In this document: positions 7,728 to 16,484 of the stretch, in pieces
Layout of the letters: each line of letters opens with the position of its first letter
Position numbering within the stretch: the stretch's first letter is position 1
Source of the DNA: Emticicia sp031378345
Lineage (GTDB): Bacteria > Bacteroidota > Bacteroidia > Cytophagales > Spirosomataceae
Length of the DNA stretch: 64,000 nt
Assembly (NCBI GenBank): GCA_031378345.1
Contig: JANNDY010000064.1
Location: forward strand, 17,158-81,157
Direction of reading: 5' to 3'
Program-made: the position numbers and the translations under genes
The notes under the pieces: model-generated
The model's input: only the letters and a program-made list of their open reading frames with translations
What the model was told of the DNA's origin: nothing
Database searches by the model: none

Positions 7728-8966
7728 ATGAAAAGCCCTATTTTTTCTCTTTTTTTATCTTTACAAATATGCATTTTTGCTTTTGTTTTATTTCGTAAAG
7801 GCTTATTAATCAATGATTTACCGAAGAATATTGCTGTCAAAGAAATCATCACGGGAGCTAACCAAACAGCTGCATATTTGCCTTTGCTTAAAGGAAAAAG
7901 AGTTGGAATGTTGGTTAATCAAACCTCAATTATTGGCAAAAAACCAAGTGTTGATAGTCTGTTGAGTTTAGGAATTAATATTGTGAAAGTTTTTGGACCA
8001 GAGCATGGTTTTCGTGGTAATGCCAGTGCAGGAGCAAAAGTGAACAACGAAGTTGATGAAAAAACAGGCATTCCTATCATTTCTTTGTATGGAAAATTCA
8101 AAAAACCGACCAAAGAACACTTGGCTGATGTTGATATTATGGTTTTTGATATCCAGGATGTGGGGGCGAGATTTTATACATATATAAATACGCTATGCCA
8201 CCTGATGGAAGCTTGTGCCGAAAATGGCAAAGAATTAATCATTTTGGACCGCCCAAATCCGAATGGTTTTTGTGTCGATGGACCGATTTTGGAAGACCAC
8301 TTACATTCTGGAATTGGAATGTTTCCAATTCCTATTTCGCATGGACTGACCATTGGCGAATTTGCACAAATGATAAATGCAGAAGGTTGGATTCCAAACA
8401 AATTGAAATGCAAATTGAAAATTATCAAAATTGCCAATTATACTCATGAAATGTCTTATGATTTGCCCATTTTGCCTTCCCCAAATTTAAATACCCAACA
8501 ATCAATTTTGCTTTATACGAGCATTTGCATGTTTGAAGGCACGATTATAAGTCAAGGTCGTGGCACATACATTCCGTTTACGGTTTTGGGAGCTCCAGCA
8601 CTGAAAGGCAAATATGAATTTTCGTTTAAACCTGTCAGTATTCAGGGTATGAGCGAAACTCCTCTACACCAAAACCAAGATTGTTTTGGTTTGGATTTAA
8701 GGAAATTTGACACAAAAACCTTTCAAAAAACTAAGCAAATCAACCTAAAATGGCTAATTGAGCTTTATAATGCCTATCCAAACAAAGACAAGTTTTTTGA
8801 TAGAACGCAAAGCAAACAAATGGGTGATTTTGATAAATTGGCAGGAACAGAAAATCTAAGAAAACAAATTATCGAAGGCAAATCAGAGGAAGAAATTCGT
8901 AAAAGTTGGGAGCCGGGTTTGAGTAATTTTAAAGCAAAACGTAAGAAATGTTTGTTGTATCAGTAA
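7728..8966 (+). CDS. NamZ-like exo-beta-N-acetylmuramidase (DUF1343 family)
   Basis: The DUF1343 family includes NamZ, which releases N-acetylmuramic acid from peptidoglycan fragments outside the cytoplasm. The 412-residue protein begins with a signal peptide or signal anchor (FSLFLSLQICIFAFVLF). Conserved blocks follow: KGKRVGMLVNQTSII, VKVFGPEHGFRG, DIMVFDIQDVGARFYTY, LIILDRPNPNGF, and late RGTYIPFTVLGAP. The ATG at 7728 is supported by a possible -7 element TAATTTTG at 7682-7689. A role in cell-wall recycling is family knowledge; nothing adjacent completes a muramic acid pathway. Confidence 0.88.
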   Translation: MKSPIFSLFLSLQICIFAFVLFRKGLLINDLPKNIAVKEIITGANQTAAYLPLLKGKRVGMLVNQTSIIGKKPSVDSLLSLGINIVKVFGPEHGFRGNASAGAKVNNEVDEKTGIPIISLYGKFKKPTKEHLADVDIMVFDIQDVGARFYTYINTLCHLMEACAENGKELIILDRPNPNGFCVDGPILEDHLHSGIGMFPIPISHGLTIGEFAQMINAEGWIPNKLKCKLKIIKIANYTHEMSYDLPILPSPNLNTQQSILLYTSICMFEGTIISQGRGTYIPFTVLGAPALKGKYEFSFKPVSIQGMSETPLHQNQDCFGLDLRKFDTKTFQKTKQINLKWLIELYNAYPNKDKFFDRTQSKQMGDFDKLAGTENLRKQIIEGKSEEEIRKSWEPGLSNFKAKRKKCLLYQ

Positions 8967-9019
8967 TAGACTTGTTGGTGTGAAAAGAGCTTTAGCCAAA
9001 AATATTCCTCAAAAAACCA

Positions 9020-9709
9020 ATGAAACTATCAATTACAACATTTTTTATGTGCTTTACTTTTATAAGTTTTGCACAGAGTAGCTATAATATAAGTCAGCTT
9101 CAAAGCTTCTTGTTAAAAGAAGCGTCTAATTTGAGAAGTACAAATATTGACAAGAATTCTGAAAATATTGAAGGCTCTCCTTTTTTAACGGAAGACTTTG
9201 TTGAGGGCGATGTTTATACAAATTCAGGAAGTTTTAAAGGCGTAAAAATGAAGTATGATAGGCAAGAAGGAGTTTTTCTTTTCAACCTAAACAATCAATT
9301 ACAATATTTAGACCCACTACCATCAGTTTTGAAAGTAGTTTACGATAAGCAATCATTTGTTGTGAGAAAATATAGCATAAAATCTAAGGCAAATATCGGT
9401 TATGTTGTGCGGTTAGATAGCGGAAAAGTATCTCTTTATGCCAAAAAGAATGTTTATTTCCGCCCAGCCGAGCCACCAAAAGCGTTGGAATCTGCATCAC
9501 ATCCAGCAAAATTCACGTCAGCTCCCGACAATTATTTTCTACAATTAGGCAATGGTTCTTTAGTGCTTTTTGATGGTGTAAAAGACATTTACGAGCTATT
9601 TCCAGACCTTGCCGAATCACTAAAAGTTTATATAAAAAAGGAGAAATTATCTTCCAAAAAAGAAAGTGATTTGATTGAAATTACTCAGTTTTGTAGCAAA
9701 TCTCTGTGA
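9020..9709 (+). CDS. Secreted protein of unknown function
   Basis: This 229-residue protein starts with a signal peptide (KLSITTFFMCFTFISFAQS). The rest is a mixed alpha/beta sequence with several beta-hairpin-like stretches (GDVYTNSGSFKGVKMKYD, RQEGVFLFNLNNQ) and no catalytic motif I recognise. Bacteroidota commonly encode such short exported proteins of the type that reads a value, compares it and reports it in an outer context. It follows the NamZ-like gene by 53 bp on the same strand, so co-transcription is possible. Confidence 0.65.
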   Translation: MKLSITTFFMCFTFISFAQSSYNISQLQSFLLKEASNLRSTNIDKNSENIEGSPFLTEDFVEGDVYTNSGSFKGVKMKYDRQEGVFLFNLNNQLQYLDPLPSVLKVVYDKQSFVVRKYSIKSKANIGYVVRLDSGKVSLYAKKNVYFRPAEPPKALESASHPAKFTSAPDNYFLQLGNGSLVLFDGVKDIYELFPDLAESLKVYIKKEKLSSKKESDLIEITQFCSKSL

Positions 9710-9754
9710 TTTTTTTCTATCATAAAGTATTGATTATAAGCAATTTAAGCTTTA

Positions 9755-10741
9755 TTATTGTTTTTTTTCATTCACCGAATTTATCGCTTTTATCAACGAA
9801 GTTTCATCTTTCGTGTCGTGGCAAATTTCCCAAATCATCACACCAGCACAGCCTCTTTGTTTTGCCAAAAGTGTTTTTGCTTGAATTGTTTTTGTGCCAT
9901 TATAGTGTGTATTACCAATATCATCTGCTGTTGGATTTGCTCCAGCAGCTATCAAATTTTTGTAAGAACCACCAACTTTTTCATAGCCCGGCTTTCCGTA
10001 AAATGGCAAACCCAACACAGCTTTTGAGGCAGGCAAGCCACGCTCCACAATCCAATAATTCAAAGATTCTTCTGCCAAAGCAATTGTTGAATGTGGATTT
10101 TCGGCAGGTTTTCCATGGTCGTTGTCGTACGCCATCAAATTTATCCAATCAACAAATTCAAAAGCCTCTTTTTTAATACCAAAGCCCTTTTTTCCTTTCG
10201 AAACTACTGCTGCCGAAAGCTCTTTTTTATTTTGGTGCAATGCATCATATAATTCTCGCATCAACAAAACAAAATCATCTGCCGAAACATGGTTTTCGTC
10301 GGGGTATTCCCAATCCATGTCAATTCCGTCTAAATTATATTTTTGCACAGCCTCAAGCATTGATTTTACAAATGCCGTTCGGTTTGCGGCAGTAGATGCT
10401 ACTCGATGAAAACGTTGGTCATTTCCTCCACCATCTCCCACACTCCAACCACCTACGGCTAAGAATACTTTTTTGTTTTTTTGATGAGCTAATTGCGTGA
10501 TTTTCAGCAATTTATCTTCATTTTTGATAGCTTCAAGTGCATTTTCTTCTTTTTCTGGAATTCCAAACGAAAAATTAATGTGCGTCAAACCGTCAATGTC
10601 GAGGTCTTCTGGTTGGCAAGCCCACGCAGCATAATAACCAATGACTTTGAAGTTTTTTGTGTTTTTTGAAGAATTTTGTTGTTGAGTTTTGCAACTTATT
10701 AAAAGCGAAATCAAAAGGAAATAGGCGGTAATTTTTTTCAT
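9755..10741 (-). CDS. GH18 chitinase-like lipoprotein
   Basis: This is a glycoside hydrolase family 18 enzyme expected to cleave chitin or chitooligosaccharides by substrate-assisted catalysis. The catalytic motif is intact: YNLDGIDMDWEYPDE contains DxxDxDxE. Earlier GYYAAWACQ and THINFSF are the beta-1 and beta-2 signatures; VFLAVGGWSVGDGG is SxGG-like; AVLGLPFYGKPG and GVMIWEICHD complete the barrel. A lipobox (LLISLLISC) gives a lipoprotein, probably on the outer membrane. At 328 residues it is a single-domain enzyme with no binding module. A possible -7 element TATTTTTG lies at 10784-10791. Confidence 0.92.
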   Translation of the reverse strand: MKKITAYFLLISLLISCKTQQQNSSKNTKNFKVIGYYAAWACQPEDLDIDGLTHINFSFGIPEKEENALEAIKNEDKLLKITQLAHQKNKKVFLAVGGWSVGDGGGNDQRFHRVASTAANRTAFVKSMLEAVQKYNLDGIDMDWEYPDENHVSADDFVLLMRELYDALHQNKKELSAAVVSKGKKGFGIKKEAFEFVDWINLMAYDNDHGKPAENPHSTIALAEESLNYWIVERGLPASKAVLGLPFYGKPGYEKVGGSYKNLIAAGANPTADDIGNTHYNGTKTIQAKTLLAKQRGCAGVMIWEICHDTKDETSLIKAINSVNEKKQ

Positions 10742-10829
10742 TTTGAGAATGGTTTAGGGCTAAGATTTGGGTAGTTTTTTACACAAAAATATAGATTATT
10801 TTCTTAATAAATCTCACAAATTGACAAAA

Positions 10830-12023
10830 TCACCGATAAACAAAAGCCTTAAAAATCTCGCCTTTTTTGAATAAATCTTTTCCTAAAGGAAGTTCGAGAA
10901 AAGCATCGGCTTCTACCAAATTTGCCAAATCTCCTGAGCCGTGTCCTTCTATGGGCGTTGCTAAAATTTTGCCTGCTGATGTATAAGTTAGTTTTACTTG
11001 TAAGAAAAAAGTCAGTTCAGGTCTGAATATAAAATCCTGTGCCAATTCTGCCATAACTTGCTGATTTTCAATGCCTTGCGAAGCATCAAGCCATTTTATA
11101 AAATAGCGATTGAGGCACATAAAAGTAGAAACTGGGTTTCCGGGAAGTGCAAAAACAACTTTTTGTTCGCTCGTTTTTCCAAACCAAAAAGGCTTTCCTG
11201 GGCGTTGCGAAACTTTATGAAAAAGTTTTTTAACCCCTTGATTATCAAGGGCTTGCGGCACAAAATCAAATTTCCCAGCCGAAACTCCCCCACTTAAAAT
11301 CAGCACATCATAAGTTTTCAAAAACTCCGCAATTTTCTGTTCGATAAGTGCCTGATTATCTGGCAATAAAATATTATCGGCTTCTATGCCCCAACTTTTC
11401 AATGATGCTTGAAGGGCATAACCATTAGAGGTTCGGATTTGATGCGGCAAAGGTTTTTCGGTAATTGGCACAATTTCCTCTCCTGTCGAAATAACAATAG
11501 CACGGAGTTTTTTCTGAACCAACATTTCATTTTTGCCAATCGTAGCCGCCACACCAATTTCAGCAGGAGAAATAGACCTTCCTTTTGGTACAATTACATC
11601 ATTTTCTTTGCGGTCAGAGCCTTTTGGATGAACATTTTGTCCAATATTTAGTGAGGAATATAAGATTTTGGCATTTTTCTCCGAAATTTCCAAATCTTCA
11701 TAACGAATAACGGTATCGGTATTGAGTGGAATAATTGCTCCAGTCATTACTTCTATGCAATTTGATGCATTTTGTAAAGTTTTTTGTACATTTCCTGCGG
11801 CAGCCGTTGCTTCGATGTTAAAAGAAGTTTGTCCTGTTTCGAGTTGGTCGTAGCAAATCGCAATGCCATCCATCGTAACTCGGTCGAAGGGTGGAAAATC
11901 TCGGTCGGCACATAAATCTTCTGCCAAAATTCTACCCAAAGCGTTGTCAATCGATACTTTTTCGGTAGCAATATTAATCGTATTTTCTAAAATTATTTGT
12001 TCTGCTTTTTCTACACTTATCAT
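10830..12023 (-). CDS. moeA: Molybdopterin molybdenumtransferase MoeA
   Basis: MoeA inserts molybdate into adenylylated molybdopterin, the last general step of molybdenum cofactor synthesis. The 397-residue protein shows the family order: DFPPFDRVTMDGIA near the N-terminus, VMTGAIIP, VSTGEEIVP, the MPT-binding segment LSGGVSAGKFDFVP, and FALPGNPVSTFM. The final domain IV-like part is present. It lies alone, not beside moaA or the cox cluster, although all three are in this window. Confidence 0.95.
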   Translation of the reverse strand: MISVEKAEQIILENTINIATEKVSIDNALGRILAEDLCADRDFPPFDRVTMDGIAICYDQLETGQTSFNIEATAAAGNVQKTLQNASNCIEVMTGAIIPLNTDTVIRYEDLEISEKNAKILYSSLNIGQNVHPKGSDRKENDVIVPKGRSISPAEIGVAATIGKNEMLVQKKLRAIVISTGEEIVPITEKPLPHQIRTSNGYALQASLKSWGIEADNILLPDNQALIEQKIAEFLKTYDVLILSGGVSAGKFDFVPQALDNQGVKKLFHKVSQRPGKPFWFGKTSEQKVVFALPGNPVSTFMCLNRYFIKWLDASQGIENQQVMAELAQDFIFRPELTFFLQVKLTYTSAGKILATPIEGHGSGDLANLVEADAFLELPLGKDLFKKGEIFKAFVYR

Positions 12024-12099
12024 AAATTTCTTGGTTAATCAATCATTCAGATTAGTGCTTGAACAAAATTAATTGCATATTTAAAATATCGTAACTTGC

Positions 12100-12136
12100 T
12101 GATAATCAACATTCTTAATTCTACATTCTTAATTGT
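12100..12136. repeat. TGATAATCA plus 14-bp tandem repeat upstream/downstream of regulator genes
   Basis: TGATAATCA (12100-12108) is followed by two 14-bp units ACATTCTTAATTCT and ACATTCTTAATTGT (12109-12136). The gap lies between moeA and the BTAD gene. Confidence 0.7.
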
Positions 12137-12149
12137 GCTTCAGCACTTA

Positions 12150-12947
12150 CTACTCCGTTTCCAGTATTTTTTGGTAAATTTTTCTTGTTTCGGGAAGCGG
12201 TTTTATGCCTAATTCTTCTCGTAAAACTTTTTCACAAACTTGGTAAGTTTTTATCGCCATCGGACGATTTCCTTTGTCAAAATAGGCTTCCATTTGCAAG
12301 CGATAGGCTTCCTCCCAAGCAACATCAACCAATAATGCTTGCTGACAAAGTTGAATCGTTTCAATAGGGTTTTCTTTCAATAAAAGCTCTGCCATCGAAA
12401 TAATCGTACTCAGAAACATCAATTGAAGCCTTTCTCGCTCATCGCTCGACCAATCTTCGTAAATTCTTTCAGGCAGAAATACTCCTTTATGAAGCTCAAT
12501 TGCTTCTCTATAAGCATTTATGGCAAATTTTGGAGAATCAATCAAGGCTTTATTCCCGAGAGAAACCAATTGTTCAAAAGCAATCGAATCAACCCAAATG
12601 TCCTCAGTATCAAGCTGATATGTTTGTCCGATTCGTTGAAAAAACTTTGTTTCCGAATGGCTTTTTCGCTCGGGTTCGAGGGCTTTATTTATTCCGTGAA
12701 GTGCAACTTTGAAACCTTGGTCGTCGAGGTCGTCTTCCCAAAGTTTATCAACGATTTGTTCCTTATGAAGTGCTTTTCGACTGCGAGCCATCAAAAAAAA
12801 CTGAAATAATTGTATAGATTTATCTCGTCCCCAATCTTTTGAGTTTAGTTTTTTACCATCAACCCATACTTCGAATTTACCCAAAGTTTGCACTTGGATA
12901 GTCGAAGTTGAGCGTTTTGATAAAATACTTTCGAGTTGGGGCTGCAT
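12150..12947 (-). CDS. BTAD-domain transcriptional regulator (SARP-like)
   Basis: The protein has a winged-helix DNA-binding domain at residues about 18-95 (IQVQTLGKFEVWVDGKKL, then helix SIQLFQFFLMARSRKALHKE and IVDKLWEDD) and an all-helical bacterial transcriptional activator domain covering the rest, ending REELGIKPLPETRKIYQKIL. There is no signal, membrane segment or ATPase domain, so the input signal is not apparent. The ATG at 12947 directly abuts the stop of the upstream 182-residue gene, so they form one operon, divergent from the wax-ester synthase gene. Control of that divergent pair is the simplest proposal, but inferred. Confidence 0.82.
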   Translation of the reverse strand: MQPQLESILSKRSTSTIQVQTLGKFEVWVDGKKLNSKDWGRDKSIQLFQFFLMARSRKALHKEQIVDKLWEDDLDDQGFKVALHGINKALEPERKSHSETKFFQRIGQTYQLDTEDIWVDSIAFEQLVSLGNKALIDSPKFAINAYREAIELHKGVFLPERIYEDWSSDERERLQLMFLSTIISMAELLLKENPIETIQLCQQALLVDVAWEEAYRLQMEAYFDKGNRPMAIKTYQVCEKVLREELGIKPLPETRKIYQKILETE

Positions 12948-13496
12948 TTATTTAGTTTTCTTTTTCGATAATTCATCAACCTTACGATTGAGCGTTTCGA
13001 TTTGCTCAGACATTACACTTAATAATTGCATCAATTCACGGTGGTCAGCTTTTGGTGTAGGAAGCCAACTTTCCAGTTCGATTTTTGAGCCAAATTTATC
13101 TTCAATTTTTTGTTCGATGCTATCACTTATTTGATGAAATTGCTCTTGGATTTGCTCTTGAAACTGTGCCGCTTGCTTTTTGGGGTCTTTTATTGAATCA
13201 ATGACTAACTTTGGCGTAGCACTTGCCACTTTTTTCCAAAAATCAAAACTTTTCGAGATAAAGCCTTCTTGTTCTTTTTCGGGTTTGTCTTCAACGGCTT
13301 TTAAGGTCAAATCCGACAATTTTTTTTGAACAAAATCTTTGGCAGCATCAAAATTTGAAAACCGACTTTCATCGCCCGACTGCACATGACGAATATTGCC
13401 ACGCCACTGCACTTGCGGCTCGCCTTCTTCACTTTTAAAAATCTTTTGTGATAATCGAAGAACAAAAGATGCCGTTTCTTCTTTTTTCTCAGCCAT
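12948..13496 (-). CDS. Coiled-coil protein with W-R-G-x-I-x-H-V-x-S-G motif, function unknown
   Basis: The 182 residues fall into two parts. Residues about 10-50 read FVLRLSQKIF...WRGNIRHVQSGDESRF, a short conserved pattern I recognise from small proteins of other phyla without a known role. The C-terminal part is strongly helical: SKSFDFWKKVASATPKLVIDS, then glutamine-rich coiled coil (QAAQFQEQIQEQFHQISDSI), ending in a heptad helix rich in Lys. The amphipathic helices are phasin-like. It starts at ATG 13496, divergent from the acyltransferase gene, and abuts the BTAD regulator. A granule-associated or regulator-partner role is inference. Confidence 0.65.
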   Translation of the reverse strand: MAEKKEETASFVLRLSQKIFKSEEGEPQVQWRGNIRHVQSGDESRFSNFDAAKDFVQKKLSDLTLKAVEDKPEKEQEGFISKSFDFWKKVASATPKLVIDSIKDPKKQAAQFQEQIQEQFHQISDSIEQKIEDKFGSKIELESWLPTPKADHRELMQLLSVMSEQIETLNRKVDELSKKKTK

Positions 13497-13552
13497 TTTG
13501 GGTATTTTTTGTAAAAAACATATAATTTTATTCAGAATAACATAAAATTAAC

Positions 13553-13560
13553 TACTTTTG
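13553..13560 (+). promoter_or_regulatory. -7 element of the acyltransferase gene
   Basis: TACTTTTG matches the Bacteroidota TAnnTTTG consensus and lies 25 bp before the TTG start at 13585. No clear -33 TTG is placed at the usual distance. Confidence 0.5.
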
Positions 13561-13584
13561 GTTGAACTACAAAACTAATATATT

Positions 13585-15411
13585 TTGAATACGCTTGACA
13601 AACTTACGGGAAATCTTGTAAAAGAAAATTTAGAGCCGATTTCGGGCATGGACGCTACCTTTTTATATACCGAAACGCCTACAACACCCATGAACATTGG
13701 CTCGGTAATTATTATTGATGGCTCGCTTGATTTCAAAACTTTCAAAGATACGATTCATTCGAGGTTGCATCAATTTGCCAAACTTCGCCAAAGGCTAATT
13801 TATGTACCGTTTAGTATTGATTATCCTTATTGGGTGGACGACCCGAATTTTGATATTGACCTCCACGTAAAGCATATTGCCCTGCCAAAACCTGGCTCTT
13901 GGAAAGAATTACGCAGCATTGCTTCCGATTTTTTTAGTGAACCATTAGACCAAAATCGTCCTTTGTGGTCAATCACTTTTGTAGAAGGTTTGGATAATAT
14001 TCCGCAAGTACCGAAGGGTTCGGTGGCAATCATTTCTAAATTACACCATGTGGCTGTTGATGGTGTTGGCGGAGCTGGTTTGCTGAGTTTATTTCTTGAT
14101 TTTACTCCTGATAAAAAAGAAATCCCTGCACCAAGACCCTTCAATCCGAAGCCTTTGCCTAACGAGCTTTCATTGATTATGAATAGCACAATGAGTTTTG
14201 CAAAGGACCCTTTGAAATTTCCAAAATTAGTTACAAACACCTTAAAAGCGACCTTGAAGGCTGGTTTTTTGACAAGAGTTCAGAAAACAGAGCTTCCTAC
14301 AAGTCCATTTTCTGCACCCGCAACGCCTCTAAATGGTATTATTGCTTCACGCAGAAAATGGAATTCGGCCATACTTTCTTTGGAAAGAATTTTGGTTTTG
14401 AAAAATGCAATGGGAACAACCATGAACGATGTCATGCTGGCAATTTGTTCGGGAGCGTTGCGTAAATATTTGAAAGAAAAAGGAAAATTACCTGAAAAAT
14501 CGTTGGTGGCAATGGTCCCGATTTCGACCAGAGCAAAAGAAAATGAGCAACTCGACAACCAAGTTTCAGCAATGTTGGTGCAAATCGCTACTAATATTGA
14601 AGACCCTGTTGGCAGGTTAGAAGCGATTCATGAAAATACAAGTCGTGGAAAAACTTATCAGGGAGCGATGGGGGCAAAAACTTTGGCTCAAATGGCAGAA
14701 GTAATTCCTTTTGGCATTGCAAATCAGGCTGCAAGACTTTATTCGAGATTTAAGGTTTCGGAAATGCACAAACCTGTTTTTAATGTGGCAATTACGAATG
14801 TGCCAGGACCCAAAATGCCACTTTATATCAACGGACACAAAATGCTTTCGGTGATGGGTTCTGCCCCAATTATTGATGGTATGGGTCTAATCATTACCAT
14901 TTTGAGCTATGATGGCTATGTTACTGTAAGTCCGTTTTCGTGTGTAAATTCGATGCCAGATTTAGATGATTTTACAAAATATATTAGAGAATCTGCCAAC
15001 GAATTGGAAGCGGCAATTTTGGAACATCAAAAGAAAAAAGAGAAGAAAGTTGTTAAAAAAGTCGCTAAACCTGCGTCTGAGAAGTTATTTTTGGAATTAG
15101 GGAAATATTTGAAAGCCATGCCTGACAATGGAAAACCCAAAAGTGGCGTTTTTCAGTTTAAAGTCAAAGGCGATGTTCCGTCGGAATGGGCAGTTGATAT
15201 TAGTAAATTTCCGGGAACTGTGAAGGCAGAAAAAGTCGAAAAACCAGATGCTACTTTTACGATTGAAGAAGAACATTTGGTTAAAATTGCTTCGGGAAAA
15301 TTAGACGTACAAACTGCCTTTATTCAAGGGCGTTTGAAAATTGACGGAGATTTTGACCAAGCCATGCGTTTGGCAAAAATCTTAGGAAAAATGCTGGATG
15401 GGAAGAAATAA
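13585..15411 (+). CDS. Wax ester synthase/diacylglycerol acyltransferase fused to an SCP2 domain
   Basis: WS/DGAT enzymes esterify acyl-CoA with fatty alcohols or diacylglycerol to make storage wax esters or triacylglycerol. The 608-residue protein begins at TTG 13585; the next ATG would cut the conserved ISGMDATFLYTETPTTPMNIG block. The catalytic motif HHVAVDGVGG (HHxxxDG) is near residue 155, and NVAITNVPGP is a later family motif. A Lys-rich linker (about residues 478-495) joins a C-terminal domain of about 110 residues (FQFKVKGDVPSEWAVDIS; TFTIEEEHLVKIASGKLDVQ) that matches the SCP2 sterol-carrier fold. The fusion could deliver or hold hydrophobic substrate. The neighbours encode helical, phasin-like proteins. 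Confidence 0.9.
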   Translation: MNTLDKLTGNLVKENLEPISGMDATFLYTETPTTPMNIGSVIIIDGSLDFKTFKDTIHSRLHQFAKLRQRLIYVPFSIDYPYWVDDPNFDIDLHVKHIALPKPGSWKELRSIASDFFSEPLDQNRPLWSITFVEGLDNIPQVPKGSVAIISKLHHVAVDGVGGAGLLSLFLDFTPDKKEIPAPRPFNPKPLPNELSLIMNSTMSFAKDPLKFPKLVTNTLKATLKAGFLTRVQKTELPTSPFSAPATPLNGIIASRRKWNSAILSLERILVLKNAMGTTMNDVMLAICSGALRKYLKEKGKLPEKSLVAMVPISTRAKENEQLDNQVSAMLVQIATNIEDPVGRLEAIHENTSRGKTYQGAMGAKTLAQMAEVIPFGIANQAARLYSRFKVSEMHKPVFNVAITNVPGPKMPLYINGHKMLSVMGSAPIIDGMGLIITILSYDGYVTVSPFSCVNSMPDLDDFTKYIRESANELEAAILEHQKKKEKKVVKKVAKPASEKLFLELGKYLKAMPDNGKPKSGVFQFKVKGDVPSEWAVDISKFPGTVKAEKVEKPDATFTIEEEHLVKIASGKLDVQTAFIQGRLKIDGDFDQAMRLAKILGKMLDGKK

Positions 15412-15512
15412 TGACGAATTACGAGTTACGAATTTAAAAAACACTAATCAATTGATTATCAGTAATTTAATAATTCTAAATTCGTAACTCGTCATTCGAA
15501 TAACTCGTTATT
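15411..15512. repeat. Inverted heptad repeats with TGATTATCA in the loop
   Basis: Three heptads ACGAATT, ACGAGTT, ACGAATT (15414-15434) on the left are complementary to ATTCGTAACTCGTCATTCG (from 15480) on the right. TGATTATCA (15453-15461) lies between them. The block fills the gap between two convergent genes, and could fold into a long hairpin that serves as a terminator. Confidence 0.75.
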
Positions 15513-15517
15513 CACTT

Positions 15518-16297
15518 TTATTTCACAGAAAATAATTTCTTGAAACGAACAGTTGTATTTCCGATTTGAGATTTTACAGCTTCCAAAGTTGAAAACATCA
15601 ATTCTTGTTGGTTTTCAGCTAATTTCAAGCCAGTTCCAACAGCCTTTTTTGCTACACCTTGCCATTTCAAGCCATTTACTTCCATGTTCTCAATCATATT
15701 AGAAGAAGTTTCTAAAGCATAATTGTTTGAGTTTTTCATAGCATCTTTCAATGTATTCAAACGGTCAGAAACTTTCAATTTTTCAACAACTTCGTTGGCT
15801 AATTTTGTAGCTGTTTTCTTGAATTCTGTTGCATTTTCGTTGATTTGAGCATTTACGTTTTTAGTAGCTTCAGCTATTTGCGTATTTACTTTTTTAGCAA
15901 CCGCTTTTACTTGCTTTTTGCCTTCGTCCAAATTAACTTTTTTAGAAATCGACTTGATACCTTTCGTAGCAACCGCCTTGATTTCGTTGCTCATTTCTTT
16001 CACTTCATCTGAAATTTCGATTGCCGAATTTTTCAATTGAACATTTATCAAGTTCATTGATTCTTTGATTTTCTCAACATTTTCAGAAAAATCAACCGTT
16101 TCAGTGATTTCGTTTACAGTTTCAACCACAACATCTTTAATGTCTGACGATGCTTCCTTCACTTCAGCAACGATTTCGGTTGCAAGATTTGTAATTTCAG
16201 TAGCAATTGATTTTGATTCGATTGCTTTTACTGTATTTGTTACTTTTTTAGCAACTGGTTTTGTTGTTGCCTTTAATGATTTTGATGTCTTTTCCAC
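15518..16297 (-). CDS. Phasin-like helical protein
   Basis: The 259-residue protein is almost wholly helical with a Lys/Ala/Val/Glu/Thr-biased composition (KKVTNTVKAIESKSIATEI; KKQVKAVAKKVNTQIAEATK). Repeats of about 11 residues suggest long amphipathic helices. The last 80 residues (SSNMIENMEVNGLKWQGVAKK and LAENQQELMFSTLEAVKSQ) resemble the phasin pattern of proteins that coat storage granules. It has no signal peptide and no enzymatic motif. It converges with the WS/DGAT gene, so a coat for neutral lipid inclusions is a reasonable but untested guess. A LEA-like protective protein is the main alternative. Confidence 0.6.
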   Translation of the reverse strand: MEKTSKSLKATTKPVAKKVTNTVKAIESKSIATEITNLATEIVAEVKEASSDIKDVVVETVNEITETVDFSENVEKIKESMNLINVQLKNSAIEISDEVKEMSNEIKAVATKGIKSISKKVNLDEGKKQVKAVAKKVNTQIAEATKNVNAQINENATEFKKTATKLANEVVEKLKVSDRLNTLKDAMKNSNNYALETSSNMIENMEVNGLKWQGVAKKAVGTGLKLAENQQELMFSTLEAVKSQIGNTTVRFKKLFSVK

Positions 16298-16484
16298 TGT
16301 ATTTATTTTTAAATTTTTCGTTCATTTTTAAATTGATGATGCAAATCTAAGAATTGGAAGTTACAGAAAAGTTACAGAAACAAACAACCAATAAATAAAT
16401 TTTCACCGTTGAATAATATTCGATTGCATTGTTTGGTCGAAAAGTCGTAATTTTACTTTTTCAAGAACACTTTTTTGATAAAAT

